Assembly (NCBI RefSeq): GCF_042648365.1
Contig: NZ_JBHRXI010000003.1
Span: 1-64,000, forward strand
Source: Lutimaribacter_A marinistellae
GTDB taxonomy: Bacteria > Pseudomonadota > Alphaproteobacteria > Rhodobacterales > Rhodobacteraceae
DNA length: 64,000 bases
Reading direction: 5' to 3'
Shown here piece by piece: positions 24,983 through 34,398 of the stretch. The position numbers were made by a program, and so were the translations under genes. The notes beneath the pieces are model-generated. The model was not told where the DNA came from, did not search any database, and was given only the letters and a program-made list of their open reading frames with translations. Position 1 is the first letter of the stretch; each line of letters starts with the position of its first letter.

Positions 24983-26965
24983 ATGACCGCAAGTTTCAAA
25001 CACGTCTCTGTCGACATCGGCGATCTGACTGCACACCCCGCCAACGTCCGCAGCAACTCCCCGGAAACCTACGACCCCGAGAACATCGCGCATCTGAAGG
25101 CCAGCATCGCTGTGCTGGGTCTGCTCCAGCCGCTCCTGGTCCAGAAGATCGACGGCAAATACGCCGTGCTGGCGGGCGGGCGTCGTCACGCCGCGCTAAA
25201 GGAGCTGATCTCGAACAAGTCCGCGAAGGGCTTCACCGCCAAGACCAAGATCGACTGCCGCATCGTACCCGAGGATTGCGATGTGACCACAGCGTTGTCG
25301 CTCGCTGAGAACATCACGCAAGCGCCGATGAACGCGATTGACGAGTTCGAGGCTTTCGCGCGGATGATGGAAGTCGACGGCCAGACGCCCGAGACCATCG
25401 CAAAGACCTTCGGCACGACGGTTGCCGCCGTGAAAGGCCGGTTGCGCTACGGCCTGATCCACCCCGATGTCCGCGCGGCGGCCCGGGCCAAGACGATCAC
25501 GCTCGATACGATGAAGGCCTTTGCCGAGCATCCCAGCCAGGAGGTGCAGAAAGAGGTCTATGAGGCACTCACCCAGGAAGACAGCTACCTCCAGGCCTAC
25601 ACCGTCCGTCAGGCTCTCAAATCCCGCGGGGTGCAGGTCAGCGACGATATCGGGGCTTTCGTGCGCGAGGACTATGAGGCCCGCGGCGGGGCCATCGCGG
25701 CTGATCTTCTGGAAGAGCATTCCGTGCTCGAGGATGCCGCGCTGGTCGAGACCATCCTGCTCGAGAAGCTCGGGGCCGCTGCCGAGGAGACACGCGTGAA
25801 ACTGGGATTTGCCTGGGCTGATGCGATGGTCCGCTATGATTACGCGACCATGGCTGAGTACGGCCGGGTATATCCCGGCCCGATCGAACCGGATGAGGCA
25901 TCCCAGAAGCGCATCGACGAGATCACCGCCGAGCTCGAGCAACTCCATCTCGAGATGGAGGATGAGGGGCTCGAAGACGGCGCTTACAATGCGCTCTACG
26001 ACCGGGTGGACGCTCTGGAAGAGGAAGCCCGCGATCTGCAGGAGGACTACAGCGCCGAGGATCTCGCCCGTGCAGGCGTGATTGCGTCTTGGTCGAACGG
26101 GCAGTTCACGCTCCATGTGGGCCTCGTCCGCCCGGAGGACACCGTGAAAGTGGAAGGCGCGCGCGGCTCGTCGGCAAGCCCGACCGCGGAGGAGGCCCCG
26201 GACGCCGGCGAAATCACCTACCCAGCCTCACTGGCTGAGGACCTCAAGACCGAGCGAGCCATGGCGCTTGGGGCCGCGATGGCGCTGCATCCGGAGGCCA
26301 CGCTCGATCTGACGCTCTTCAAGCTGGTCAGCGACGTCCTGGGCACCGGGATGAGCGTGACGCAGGCAATCAAGATCGATGCCCGCAAGGAATACCGCAG
26401 CCATGCCAAGATGGACGAGATCGACGAGACCTCGCTCGAGCAGGTGGCGGCGGCGCATGATGCCCTTGACCTCTCGTGGCTCGATGACGCCCGCGCGCCC
26501 GCCGATCAGTTCGCGGCGTTTCGCGCGCTCGAGGCGGGCGAGAAGGCCAAGCTCGTCGCCTATGCGACCGCCAGCACCACGCAGTCCTGTTTCGCGCGGG
26601 ACCGGCAGCGTGACAGCCTGATGCATGACTTCGAGATCGAGATCATGCCCGACATCCGCGCCCATTGGACGCCGAACGCGGCGCTCTTCAACCGCTTCAA
26701 AAAGGCATGGCTCCTCAAAATCCTCGGTGAGGAACTGGGTCTGGCCCAAGAGGCAGTGACGCTTGCCTCGTCGAGCAAGAAGGAGATCGTCGCCTTCTGC
26801 GACAAGCTCTTCGCCGAGCCTTTCGCCACGCTCACGGATGCACAACGCGCTGCCGTGGCGGCCTGGTGCCCGCCGATGATGCAGACCGCCGGTGTCGCCT
26901 GTGATGAGGCGGAGCCCGCTGCAGAAACCCCGGAGCCTGACAGCGAGGTCGCTAAAGCAGCCTGA
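24983..26965 (+). CDS. ParB/Srx-domain plasmid protein
   Basis: A 660-residue protein, about twice the size of a partition ParB. The N-terminal ParB/Srx domain has LTAHPANVRSNS, HLKASIAVLGLLQPLLVQK and the VLAGGRRHAALKEL motif. A KorB-like helix-turn-helix follows (PETIAKTFGTTVAAVKGRLRYG), and then a long acidic region with a coiled-coil-like stretch (RIDEITAELEQLHLEMEDEG) and a C-terminal domain. No ParA partner is adjacent; the plasmid already has RepA/RepB. ParB-like proteins use CTP or have nuclease activity; here the role may be in transfer or regulation. Start ATG at 24983. Confidence 0.88.
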   Translation: MTASFKHVSVDIGDLTAHPANVRSNSPETYDPENIAHLKASIAVLGLLQPLLVQKIDGKYAVLAGGRRHAALKELISNKSAKGFTAKTKIDCRIVPEDCDVTTALSLAENITQAPMNAIDEFEAFARMMEVDGQTPETIAKTFGTTVAAVKGRLRYGLIHPDVRAAARAKTITLDTMKAFAEHPSQEVQKEVYEALTQEDSYLQAYTVRQALKSRGVQVSDDIGAFVREDYEARGGAIAADLLEEHSVLEDAALVETILLEKLGAAAEETRVKLGFAWADAMVRYDYATMAEYGRVYPGPIEPDEASQKRIDEITAELEQLHLEMEDEGLEDGAYNALYDRVDALEEEARDLQEDYSAEDLARAGVIASWSNGQFTLHVGLVRPEDTVKVEGARGSSASPTAEEAPDAGEITYPASLAEDLKTERAMALGAAMALHPEATLDLTLFKLVSDVLGTGMSVTQAIKIDARKEYRSHAKMDEIDETSLEQVAAAHDALDLSWLDDARAPADQFAAFRALEAGEKAKLVAYATASTTQSCFARDRQRDSLMHDFEIEIMPDIRAHWTPNAALFNRFKKAWLLKILGEELGLAQEAVTLASSSKKEIVAFCDKLFAEPFATLTDAQRAAVAAWCPPMMQTAGVACDEAEPAAETPEPDSEVAKAA

Positions 26966-27040
26966 GTCCTCACGCGATCCGCGCGAGCCATGCCGCCCGC
27001 GCGGGTCGACCCCCCCCACACCCAACGGAAAGACATCCCC

Positions 27041-27634
27041 ATGGCTATTCTCAAGTTCTCTGCCTCCGCAGTTGCGGCGCAGATCGCTCATGCGCGCGCC
27101 TGCAAAACCTTCCTGCCCAACTGGAAAGGCCCGGTAGACAGGCCCGCCCTGATCCTGATCGTCGGCAATGGCGTGCATCTGCGCTCGAACGGCATCGACG
27201 GCACAACCACCCGCATCGTCGCGACCGAACAGGCCGATCCGTCCTTAGCCTTCGCCCAAGGCATGAACCCGTTCCGCGACACCGACTGGATGGCGCAGCG
27301 CCGCATGGCGTTTCGCGATCTGACCGGCCAGTTCTACACCGACATTCTCGACGATGTGCAGGTGTTCATCGACCGGGGGCAGGGGGCCATCCGGCTCGCC
27401 ACCGATGGCCACAGCATCCGCGTCTTCGTGCGCCGGGCCTCGGACTATCTCATCGGCGGAACCTACGAAGTGCCCTCGGGTCTTGGCGGCACGTTCCGGG
27501 TCATCCTCAAGGATGCCTGCGACACCTTCGCGATCGTGCAGAACTGCGGCAATTGCGAGGATTTCGACGCCATGCAACCCTATCGCGTGCCGCTCGATGC
27601 GCTGATGGAAATCGATGACCGGAGGGCGGCGTAA
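27041..27634 (+). CDS. Plasmid protein of unknown function, DUF3085-like
   Basis: A 197-residue protein. The first part (SASAVAAQIAHARACKTFLPNW, PALILIVGNGVHLRSNG) looks like DUF3085 proteins of plasmids, though I could not confirm this. It contains CGNCEDF near the C terminus. It overlaps the next gene by one base, so the two are co-translated. Start ATG at 27041 after GGAAAGACATCCCC. Confidence 0.7.
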   Translation: MAILKFSASAVAAQIAHARACKTFLPNWKGPVDRPALILIVGNGVHLRSNGIDGTTTRIVATEQADPSLAFAQGMNPFRDTDWMAQRRMAFRDLTGQFYTDILDDVQVFIDRGQGAIRLATDGHSIRVFVRRASDYLIGGTYEVPSGLGGTFRVILKDACDTFAIVQNCGNCEDFDAMQPYRVPLDALMEIDDRRAA

Positions 27635-28290
27635 TGGGATGGCTTTTCTACACCGACGGCCGCGTTAAAACCTACGTGGATGAGAAAGCGGAAATTGCCC
27701 GGCTCTGCACCTTTGAGGGCGACACGCGCAAAACTGAACTGGTCAAGGCCTGCAAGGTTGGCTCCACCTGGTATGCAGCGGCTAGGGTTACCAATCGCGA
27801 CGGCACCCCCGTCGAGGACGCGACCTATGTCACCGATCCTGACGGCTCGATCACTTTCGCCGCCGTCTTCCTCACCGCCTACGACGATGGGTGTTGGGGT
27901 TACAAGGATATGGAGGAAAGCGCTGGCCCGAACGCGTCGCGCGCGCCCCTTGCGCTGATCGAACTTCTCTCCGACCTGAAAGACCCGGACAGCTACGCCC
28001 GGGACTGGCGCCAGCGCTGCCGGGAATGGGCTTTGATCCCGAACTACGATGAAGGCGACAAGATCAAGCTCGCAAAACCGGTGACGCTCACCGATGGCAG
28101 CACCTGCCAGATCGTCACCGCGACGCACTACAGACGCGGGCGGCAAAAACGCCGCTGCTACCGCATCGAGGAAACCGGCGGGCTCGTACGCCTGTCGAAA
28201 GCGACGCTTTCCGGCTCGGAGCTGCTCAGCTCCGCAAAGGGCGAGGCCAGTCCTGTACTGGCGGAGTTCCTGGCGGGGCAGGGTGGCTGA
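27634..28290 (+). CDS. Plasmid protein of unknown function
   Basis: A 218-residue protein beginning MGWLFYTDG, with GSTWYAAARVTNRDG, FLTAYDDGCWGYKDMEE and WRQRCREWALIP. It resembles a family of small proteins found on alphaproteobacterial plasmids (possibly DUF6927), with no known activity. No signal peptide or membrane segment. It is coupled to the upstream gene by a stop/start overlap. Confidence 0.75.
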   Translation: MGWLFYTDGRVKTYVDEKAEIARLCTFEGDTRKTELVKACKVGSTWYAAARVTNRDGTPVEDATYVTDPDGSITFAAVFLTAYDDGCWGYKDMEESAGPNASRAPLALIELLSDLKDPDSYARDWRQRCREWALIPNYDEGDKIKLAKPVTLTDGSTCQIVTATHYRRGRQKRRCYRIEETGGLVRLSKATLSGSELLSSAKGEASPVLAEFLAGQGG

Positions 28291-28340
28291 GTTTCCCGCT
28301 GAGACAACACCACGGGACCACGCGCACACATACTGCCGAC

Positions 28341-28369
28341 TTGAAATCGTATCTCAAATGAGATACATC
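28341..28369 (+). promoter_or_regulatory. Promoter/operator of the RelB-ParE-type operon
   Basis: TTGAAA (28341-28346) and a TACATC-like -10 at 28364-28369, 17 bases apart. The spacer holds the 18-bp dyad GTATCTCA-AA-TGAGATAC (28349-28366), a typical operator for autoregulation by a RelB/DinJ-type antitoxin, whose gene starts 26 bases further on. Confidence 0.78.
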
Positions 28370-28394
28370 ACCCCAATCAATTGGAGGACCATCC

Positions 28395-28694
28395 ATGCCT
28401 GCCCAAACATCCATGCTTCATGTCCGTGTTGACGATCAGCTGAAAGCACAGGCTTCGGACGCACTTGCGGGCGTCGGTCTGACGCTCTCCGACGCGGTGC
28501 GTATTCTTCTGACCCGCGTGGCCGCAGAAGGCGGATTGCCTGCCGGATTGACCGCTGATCCGGGTGCCTATGACGCCTGGTTCAGGGCGAAGGTACAGGA
28601 AGCGCTGGACGATCCAAGGCCCACAACGCCCCATGCCAAGGCGATGCAAGACGCCCAGGCATTGATTGACGGGAAGCGCCTTGCCAAATCTTGA
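28395..28694 (+). CDS. RelB/DinJ-family antitoxin
   Basis: A 99-residue protein with a ribbon-helix-helix N terminus (SMLHVRVDDQLKAQASDALAGVGLTLSDAVRILLTRVAAEGGLP), the hallmark of RelB/DinJ antitoxins. The C terminus would wrap the toxin. It represses its own promoter, and an 18-bp dyad lies in that promoter. It overlaps the toxin gene by 14 bases. Confidence 0.92.
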   Translation: MPAQTSMLHVRVDDQLKAQASDALAGVGLTLSDAVRILLTRVAAEGGLPAGLTADPGAYDAWFRAKVQEALDDPRPTTPHAKAMQDAQALIDGKRLAKS

Positions 28695-28956
28695 ATGGAA
28701 AGCCACGGCCATAGCCGACTTGCTGGCAATCATTGACTACATTTCTGACGACAACCCGGATGCCGCTCAAGTTCTCAAAGATGAGATTGAACACAAGACG
28801 TCCCTCCTTCCAGAACACCCTCAGATGTACCGCGCGGGCCGTGTGGACGGGACTAGGGAGATGGTTGTTCGGCCAAACTACATCGTGGTTTATGCTGAAA
28901 GCCCTGAGATGGTGACCATTTTGCGCGTTCTTCATGCTGCGCAGCAGTGGCCATGA
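28681..28956 (+). CDS. RelE/ParE-superfamily toxin
   Basis: A 91-residue protein if started at the TTG at 28681 (LPNLEWKATAIADLLAIIDYI). It shows the ParE/RelE fold pattern (DDNPDAAQVLKDEIE, LPEHPQMYRAGRVDGTREMVVRPNYIVVYAES, ILRVLHAAQQWP). ParE-type members poison DNA gyrase and RelE-type cleave mRNA; the RVxGTREmVV pattern with C-terminal HAAQQWP is closest to ParE/YafQ-like plasmid toxins. The overlap with the antitoxin gene supports the TTG start. Confidence 0.88.
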   Translation: MPNLEWKATAIADLLAIIDYISDDNPDAAQVLKDEIEHKTSLLPEHPQMYRAGRVDGTREMVVRPNYIVVYAESPEMVTILRVLHAAQQWP

Positions 28957-28985
28957 TCGGGGTGCAGGCCCCCCGCTAAGAAATT

Positions 28986-29025
28986 GCCCGCTCTACGCCT
29001 TCAAAGTGTAGAGCGGGCTTTTTGT
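28986..29025 (+). terminator. Intrinsic terminator after the toxin gene
   Basis: An 11-bp perfect stem, GCCCGCTCTAC (28986-28996) with its complement (29008-29018), then TTTTTGT. Confidence 0.9.
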
Positions 29026-29063
29026 CCTTTGGAACTCAGACCCTGATCCAAAGGAAAATCCGC

Positions 29064-32000
29064 ATGACCAAGCCCAAACCGGCAAACCCGGCTCGCTCAA
29101 TCTCCGCCGGTGACCTCGTCTCCGCCCTCGCACAGATTGGCGCCGAGGTCGACCGCCAGCCCCTGCGCAGCTCAGCGCTCGCGCGCATCATGCGAGAGAC
29201 GCTTCATGGTAGCGATGCCGGGGGCGCCTGGGACTGGCGCATGGCATATGACCTGATGCAGGCCGCGGCCATCCAGGTGCTGCTGCGTGGGGACAACGCA
29301 GCGGGTGATATCGCTACCGCAAAGCTCCTAGCCTCTCGGCTGCTGACGGAAACCCGTCGCTCCGAGCAGCAGATCCGGCTGCAGCAGTTTTCCACGCCGT
29401 TGCCATTTGCCGCCTTGGCCGTGCGGGCGGCTGCGGTCCGCAAAGGCGAGGCCGTGCTCGAACCATCCGCGGGCACCGGAGCCCTGGCCGCTTTCGCCGC
29501 CCGGGCCGGTGCCACGCTTTTGCTCAACGAGATCGACCCCTTTCGCCAGCGCCTTTTGCGCGCGGTGTTCGACGGCGAGGTGACGGGCCATGACGGTGAG
29601 CATATCGACGATCTGCTGCAGACACCGGTTTTACCCGAAGTCGTGGTGATGAATCCGCCCTTTGCCTCCTCTGTCGATCGCTCCCGGGACAAGTACATCG
29701 CTGCCAAACATCTCATCGCGGCTGCCAAGCGCCTGGCACCCGGCGGGCGGCTGGTGGCGATCATGTCGCCGGGATTCACGCCCGAACGCGATGCCGCGCA
29801 TTGGTCCCGCGCCTGCGGTCACCTGACACCGCGATTGGCCATCACGATGCCGGGTCGGGTCTATCGCAAGCTCGGGACCTCTGTCGAAACCCAGCTCATG
29901 GTCTTCGACAAGGTGCAGGAGGATGGCGAGATGATCCGCGCCACGGTTCATGATCTGGAGGAAGCCTTGCCTTTTGTCGACGCCGTGGCAGCGACCCGGC
30001 CCGAAGCGCGCCCCGCCCAACGGGCGGCGACAAACCCTCATGCGCGATCGGTCGGTCCAGTACCTGTCACGCGCAAGCGCTCAGTTGCCACAGTCGCCGC
30101 CTCCAAACCACGCGCCAATGCTGCCATCCCGCTCAGCTTCACAAGCTTCGATGTCCCGCGCGACAACACGCCCGTCTCGGACATCTATGCGCGCTACCGT
30201 CCGCAGCGGATCGAGATCGCGGGCGCGCAGGAACATCCCACGCCGCTGGTCGAAAGCATCGCCATGGCCTCGGTCGCGCCGCCGGTGCCCACAAACACGG
30301 TCAATGCGGAATTGCGCCTGCCCGCCAGGCTGATCGAGGAGGGACATCTCTCCGAGGCGCAGCTTGAGACGATCATCATGGCGCATGATGCCCATGGGCG
30401 TGATCTGCCCGGTCGGTTTACCATCGATGACGACCAGACCAAGCTGACGCGCGCCGATGATGACCCGGATGCTCGTGCCTATCGCCTTGGCTATTTCCTC
30501 GGCGACGGCACCGGTTGCGGCAAAGGGCGGGAGTGCGCAGGTCTCATCCTTGTGAACTGGCTGGCCGGGCGCAGGAAGGCGATCTGGGTCTCCAAATCCG
30601 CCACGCTTATCGAGGACGCGATCCGCGACTGGACCGATCTTGGCGGCTCGCCAGCCGACATCCAGCCGCTCTCCAAATGGAAACCGGATCAGCCCGTCCC
30701 TATGGGTGACGGTATCCTCTTCGTCACCTACGCCACGCTGCGGTCCGCGGGCAAATGCGGCACCACGCGACTTAGCCAGATCCTCGACTGGATGGGTGAA
30801 GACTTTGAAGGCGTGCTGGCCTTTGATGAAGCCCATGCCATGCAGAATGCGGCGGGGTCCGAGCAGGGCAGGGGGGTCAAACCCTCGCAGCAGGGCCTTG
30901 CGGGCCTGCGGTTGCAACTGGCAGCGCCACGTGCACGCGTTTTCTACATCTCGGCCACGGGTGCCACGAGCGTCCACAACCTTGCCTATGCGGCGCGTCT
31001 CGGTCTCTGGGGGCAAGGCCCCGAATACCCCTTCCCAAGTCGGGAGAGTTTCGTCTCGGCGATGGAAGCCGGCGGTGTCGCCGCCATGGAGGTGGTCGCG
31101 CGCGATCTCAAGACGCTCGGCCTCTACACGGCACGCGCCCTCAGCTTCGATGGTGTGGAGTATGACGTGCTCGAACACGCGCTCACCCCGGCCCAGATCG
31201 AGATCTACGACGCATATGCGGGCGCGTTTCGGACGATCCACCACAATCTCGAGGCGGCACTGACGGCGACTGGCGTCAACGACGCCTCGGGCGAGACCAA
31301 TGCCTCGGCCGCACGGGCGTCGGCCAAGTCCCGTTTCGAAAGCACGAAACAGCGCTTCTTCAACCATCTCCTGATGGGCATGAAGGCGCCGACCATCATC
31401 GGCGCCATCGAGGACGATCTGGCGGCGGGCAAGGCTTGCGTCATCCAGGTCGTCTCGACAGGCGAGAGCCTGCTGAAACGTCGGCTTGAGACGATGGACG
31501 CGGGAGACGAGCTCGTCGAGGGTGCCTTGACGCCGCGCGACTATGTTCTGGGCTATCTCGAACAGGCCTTCCCGATCCATGCGCAAAAGCTCGTTGAGAT
31601 CGACGGCAATGTGGTGGCGGAACCCTTGCGCGATGAGACCGGTGCGCTGGTTGTCTCGCGTGAGGCCCTTGCTTTGCGCGACGCGGCCATGATGGAGTTG
31701 ATGACGCTGGCGCCGATCCCCTCGGCGCTGGACCAGATCCTCTGGACTTTTGGCGACGAGGCTGTCGCCGAGGTCACTGGGCGATCTATCCGGCCCCTCA
31801 AGGCCGAGGACTGTCATCTCTTCATCGAGAAGCGTAGCGCAAGCAGCAATTCCCCCGAGACCCAAGCCTTCATGGACGGCGAGAAGGATATCCTGATCTT
31901 TTCTGACGCGGGCGGCACGGGCAGATCCTATCACGCGGCGCAGACGGCGAAGAACCAGAAACGGCGGCGGCACTACCTGCTGGAGCCCGGCTGGCGCGCC

Positions 32001-33326
32001 GATGCGGCCATCCAGGGGCTTGGTCGCACGCATCGCTCGGCTCAGGTCAGCGCGCCGTTCTTCCGGGTCTGCACCTCGGATGTGCATGGCGAGAAGCGCT
32101 TCACCTCGACGATCGCCAAACGCCTCGACCAGCTGGGGGCGCTCACCAAGGGCCAGCGCGAGACCGGCTCGCAGGGCATGTTCCGCGAGGAGGATAATTT
32201 GGAAAGCCCGATCGCGCGGTCAGCTTTGCGTGGATATTTCGCCGATATTGCCGCCGGGCGCGCCGAGGCGATGAGCTATGAGAGCTTCACCGACTGGACG
32301 GCCCTGCGGCTGATCGACAAGGACGGCGTGCTGCTCGAGGAGCTTCCCCCGATCCAGCGGTTTCTCAACCGGGTGCTTGCCCTTCCCATCCACATGCAGA
32401 ACGCGCTCTTTGCGGAGTTCATGCGCCGGATCGCTGATCAGACCGAACGGGCGCGCGCGGCGGGCACGCTCGATCTCGGCGTGGAAACCCTGCGTGGCGA
32501 AAGAATCAAACAGGTCTCTACGGAGGATCTCTGGACCTGCCCAAAATCCGGCGCCGTGACGCGGATCATCGGGCTCGAGGTGACGGATCCGGTTCACGTG
32601 CTTGGGGCCGAAGAGGCCCTCTCGCGCAATTCCGACAAGCTGCCGATGGTCAATCGCGCCTCTGGACGCGCGGCGCTCATTTCGGCGCGGCCGATGCAGA
32701 TGTATGACGAGGACGTCGTCACGCTGATGCGCAAGGCGGTGCGGCCAAACGGGTCGAGCTATCTCGAGGAGACGCGATTTGAGGCGTCTGCCTGGGAAGA
32801 GATCGGCAGGTCTGAGTTCGCGCGGCTTTGGGATGCCGAGGCGGCCTCCTTGCCCAAGACCACCACGACCAAGCTCTATCTGCTGACCGGTCTCTTGCTG
32901 CCGATCTGGAAGGACATCCCGACCACGAATGAGCGCATTTACCGGGTTACGCCGGCCGGGGCGGCGGCGATGATCGGGCGCACGTTGAGCGAGGAAGGGG
33001 CGGCTGCGCTGCGCGCCCGCTTCCTCGTCTCCGACCCGCACACGCCGCAGGAGATGCTGACTGCCGCCCTCGGCACCACCGCGCCGGTCGATCTGGGCCG
33101 GGGCCTGAGCCTGACCCGTCGCCGGGTCGCAGGCGAGATGCGCCTCGAGCTTAGCGGCGCCGACAGGGGCATGATCGACGGCCTCAAGGCCCTCGGCTGC
33201 TTCACGGAGATCATCGCCTTCCAGTTGCGGGTGTTCCTGCCGCATGGGGACGGGATCGACACGGGGACCATTCTGGCCCGGATCGTTGGGCAGGGCACCA
33301 CCAAGACGGCAGAACAAGCCGCTTGA
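29064..33326 (+). CDS. Giant strawberry-notch-like helicase with N-terminal methyltransferase domain
   Basis: A 1420-residue protein. Residues about 120-300 form a class I SAM methyltransferase domain (EPSAGTGALAAFAA, then MNPPFASSVDRS near 196), like N6-adenine DNA methyltransferases. A linker follows, then an SF2 helicase/ATPase of the strawberry-notch type: FLGDGTGCGKGRECAG (Walker A near 480) and LAFDEAHAMQNA (DEAH near 587), with later motifs RTHRSAQVSAPF. The C-terminal third is helical and unassigned. Such proteins are common on large alphaproteobacterial plasmids and phages; roles in DNA protection or replication are suspected but not shown. Start ATG at 29064. Confidence 0.9.
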   Translation: MTKPKPANPARSISAGDLVSALAQIGAEVDRQPLRSSALARIMRETLHGSDAGGAWDWRMAYDLMQAAAIQVLLRGDNAAGDIATAKLLASRLLTETRRSEQQIRLQQFSTPLPFAALAVRAAAVRKGEAVLEPSAGTGALAAFAARAGATLLLNEIDPFRQRLLRAVFDGEVTGHDGEHIDDLLQTPVLPEVVVMNPPFASSVDRSRDKYIAAKHLIAAAKRLAPGGRLVAIMSPGFTPERDAAHWSRACGHLTPRLAITMPGRVYRKLGTSVETQLMVFDKVQEDGEMIRATVHDLEEALPFVDAVAATRPEARPAQRAATNPHARSVGPVPVTRKRSVATVAASKPRANAAIPLSFTSFDVPRDNTPVSDIYARYRPQRIEIAGAQEHPTPLVESIAMASVAPPVPTNTVNAELRLPARLIEEGHLSEAQLETIIMAHDAHGRDLPGRFTIDDDQTKLTRADDDPDARAYRLGYFLGDGTGCGKGRECAGLILVNWLAGRRKAIWVSKSATLIEDAIRDWTDLGGSPADIQPLSKWKPDQPVPMGDGILFVTYATLRSAGKCGTTRLSQILDWMGEDFEGVLAFDEAHAMQNAAGSEQGRGVKPSQQGLAGLRLQLAAPRARVFYISATGATSVHNLAYAARLGLWGQGPEYPFPSRESFVSAMEAGGVAAMEVVARDLKTLGLYTARALSFDGVEYDVLEHALTPAQIEIYDAYAGAFRTIHHNLEAALTATGVNDASGETNASAARASAKSRFESTKQRFFNHLLMGMKAPTIIGAIEDDLAAGKACVIQVVSTGESLLKRRLETMDAGDELVEGALTPRDYVLGYLEQAFPIHAQKLVEIDGNVVAEPLRDETGALVVSREALALRDAAMMELMTLAPIPSALDQILWTFGDEAVAEVTGRSIRPLKAEDCHLFIEKRSASSNSPETQAFMDGEKDILIFSDAGGTGRSYHAAQTAKNQKRRRHYLLEPGWRADAAIQGLGRTHRSAQVSAPFFRVCTSDVHGEKRFTSTIAKRLDQLGALTKGQRETGSQGMFREEDNLESPIARSALRGYFADIAAGRAEAMSYESFTDWTALRLIDKDGVLLEELPPIQRFLNRVLALPIHMQNALFAEFMRRIADQTERARAAGTLDLGVETLRGERIKQVSTEDLWTCPKSGAVTRIIGLEVTDPVHVLGAEEALSRNSDKLPMVNRASGRAALISARPMQMYDEDVVTLMRKAVRPNGSSYLEETRFEASAWEEIGRSEFARLWDAEAASLPKTTTTKLYLLTGLLLPIWKDIPTTNERIYRVTPAGAAAMIGRTLSEEGAAALRARFLVSDPHTPQEMLTAALGTTAPVDLGRGLSLTRRRVAGEMRLELSGADRGMIDGLKALGCFTEIIAFQLRVFLPHGDGIDTGTILARIVGQGTTKTAEQAA

Positions 33327-33447
33327 AAAGCCAAAGCGGGCTTTGGGTCGGGCGTCGCGGATCGGAGTTTGGCAGGTCCGTGCTTTCCGGGCACGCGCCG
33401 ACCAATGCCACGCCCGGCCCCCCAACATCAGACAAAAGGACAGACCC

Positions 33448-33834
33448 ATGACCAACCCCCAGATCGACTATGCCGCGCTGGCGGCTCAGTGGCGCGCCGA
33501 GCGCGAAACCACCCTGAAAGCAACCCGAGCGGAACTGATCGCGCAATTGCGCGCGCTTGGCATCAACGAGGTCACCGCCGAATACGAAGGCTATGGCGAC
33601 TCTGGCAATGTCGAGGACGTGAATGTGCAGCCTGCGGAGGTCAAACTGCCGGAAGCGCTTGTCACCGCCGTGGGCGATTTCGCTTGGTCACTCGCCTATC
33701 ACCATCATCCGGGGTTCGAGAACAACGAAAGCGGTTACGGCACGCTGACCTGGGACATTGCAGCAGACAGCATCACCCTCGATCACGCCGACCGCTATAT
33801 TGAATGCTCGCACAGCTATGACGAGGGGCTTTGA
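33448..33834 (+). CDS. Plasmid protein of unknown function (possibly DUF6878)
   Basis: A 128-residue acidic protein (WRAERETTLKATRAELIAQL, NEVTAEYEGYGDSGNVEDV, YHHHPGFENNESGYGTLTWDI). It matches my memory of a plasmid family named DUF6878, unverified. Start ATG at 33448, leader ACAAAAGGACAGACCCATG. One base separates its stop from the next start. Confidence 0.78.
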   Translation: MTNPQIDYAALAAQWRAERETTLKATRAELIAQLRALGINEVTAEYEGYGDSGNVEDVNVQPAEVKLPEALVTAVGDFAWSLAYHHHPGFENNESGYGTLTWDIAADSITLDHADRYIECSHSYDEGL

Positions 33835-33835
33835 G

Positions 33836-34297
33836 ATGGCCCATCCGCTTCACCATGCCGAAAGCTCGGCCCGCAAATTCGGCGGTGCGCCGTCTGACTA
33901 TCAGGCGATCCACGATTGGTTCGATGCCTCGAAAGAGCACCTCACGCTTTTCACGCACCGGGCCTTGCGTCACCATGCCCAAGGCCTGTTCGAGGCCGAA
34001 CGCGTATTCGGCCTGACCCTGACCAATAGCGCTGGTCGGGACATTCCCGTGCGCTGGATCGGCGAACAGCATATCCGCGAAGACTGCCAGGGCCGCATCC
34101 CGAGTATGGCGGACTGGCTGCGACGGATACAGCCTGAGCCATGGATGGCCAATGGTCATATCGAGCAGCATGTCAGCGGGTCGCCCTGCGGCGACCCTAG
34201 GTCTGCCTGGGCCTCCGAGGTCACGACCGGAAAGACGGTTCTTGGCCTGAAGGATTGGATGGCGGCGCGCGCGACGCAAGTCACGCAGAGCGCCTGA
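33836..34297 (+). CDS. Plasmid protein of unknown function (possibly DUF6915)
   Basis: A 153-residue His-rich protein (MAHPLHHAESSARKFGG, SKEHLTLFTHRALRHHAQG, GEQHIREDCQGRIPSMADWL). The regularly spaced His residues suggest a metal-binding helical fold, but no function is known. The ATG at 33836 follows the stop of the previous gene by one base, so they are one unit. A hairpin terminator follows at 34333. Confidence 0.78.
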   Translation: MAHPLHHAESSARKFGGAPSDYQAIHDWFDASKEHLTLFTHRALRHHAQGLFEAERVFGLTLTNSAGRDIPVRWIGEQHIREDCQGRIPSMADWLRRIQPEPWMANGHIEQHVSGSPCGDPRSAWASEVTTGKTVLGLKDWMAARATQVTQSA

Positions 34298-34332
34298 CAG
34301 CTCTCTGCGGTTTGCCAAACGAATGCTGCGCG

Positions 34333-34362
34333 GAAGCCCGGTTGGACGGCCGGGCTTCTTGC
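34333..34362 (+). terminator. Intrinsic terminator
   Basis: A 9-bp stem GAAGCCCGG (34333-34341) with CCGGGCTTC (34350-34358), followed by a short T-rich TTG. Confidence 0.7.
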
Positions 34363-34398
34363 GTGGTTTCCCCAACCATTTTTCTTGAGGAGGTTCGC

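Noticed and set aside
24983..26965. A second plasmid replicon's partition gene
   Set aside because: No parA, replication gene or parS-like cluster next to it, and the protein is too long for a standard ParB.
30081..32087. A 668-codon open frame on the minus strand
   Set aside because: It lies fully inside the strawberry-notch-like gene. Its translation is Arg/His-rich with no domain; high GC makes such shadow frames common.
32220..33455. A 411-codon open frame on the minus strand
   Set aside because: Antisense to the same gene, no ribosome site and no recognisable domain.
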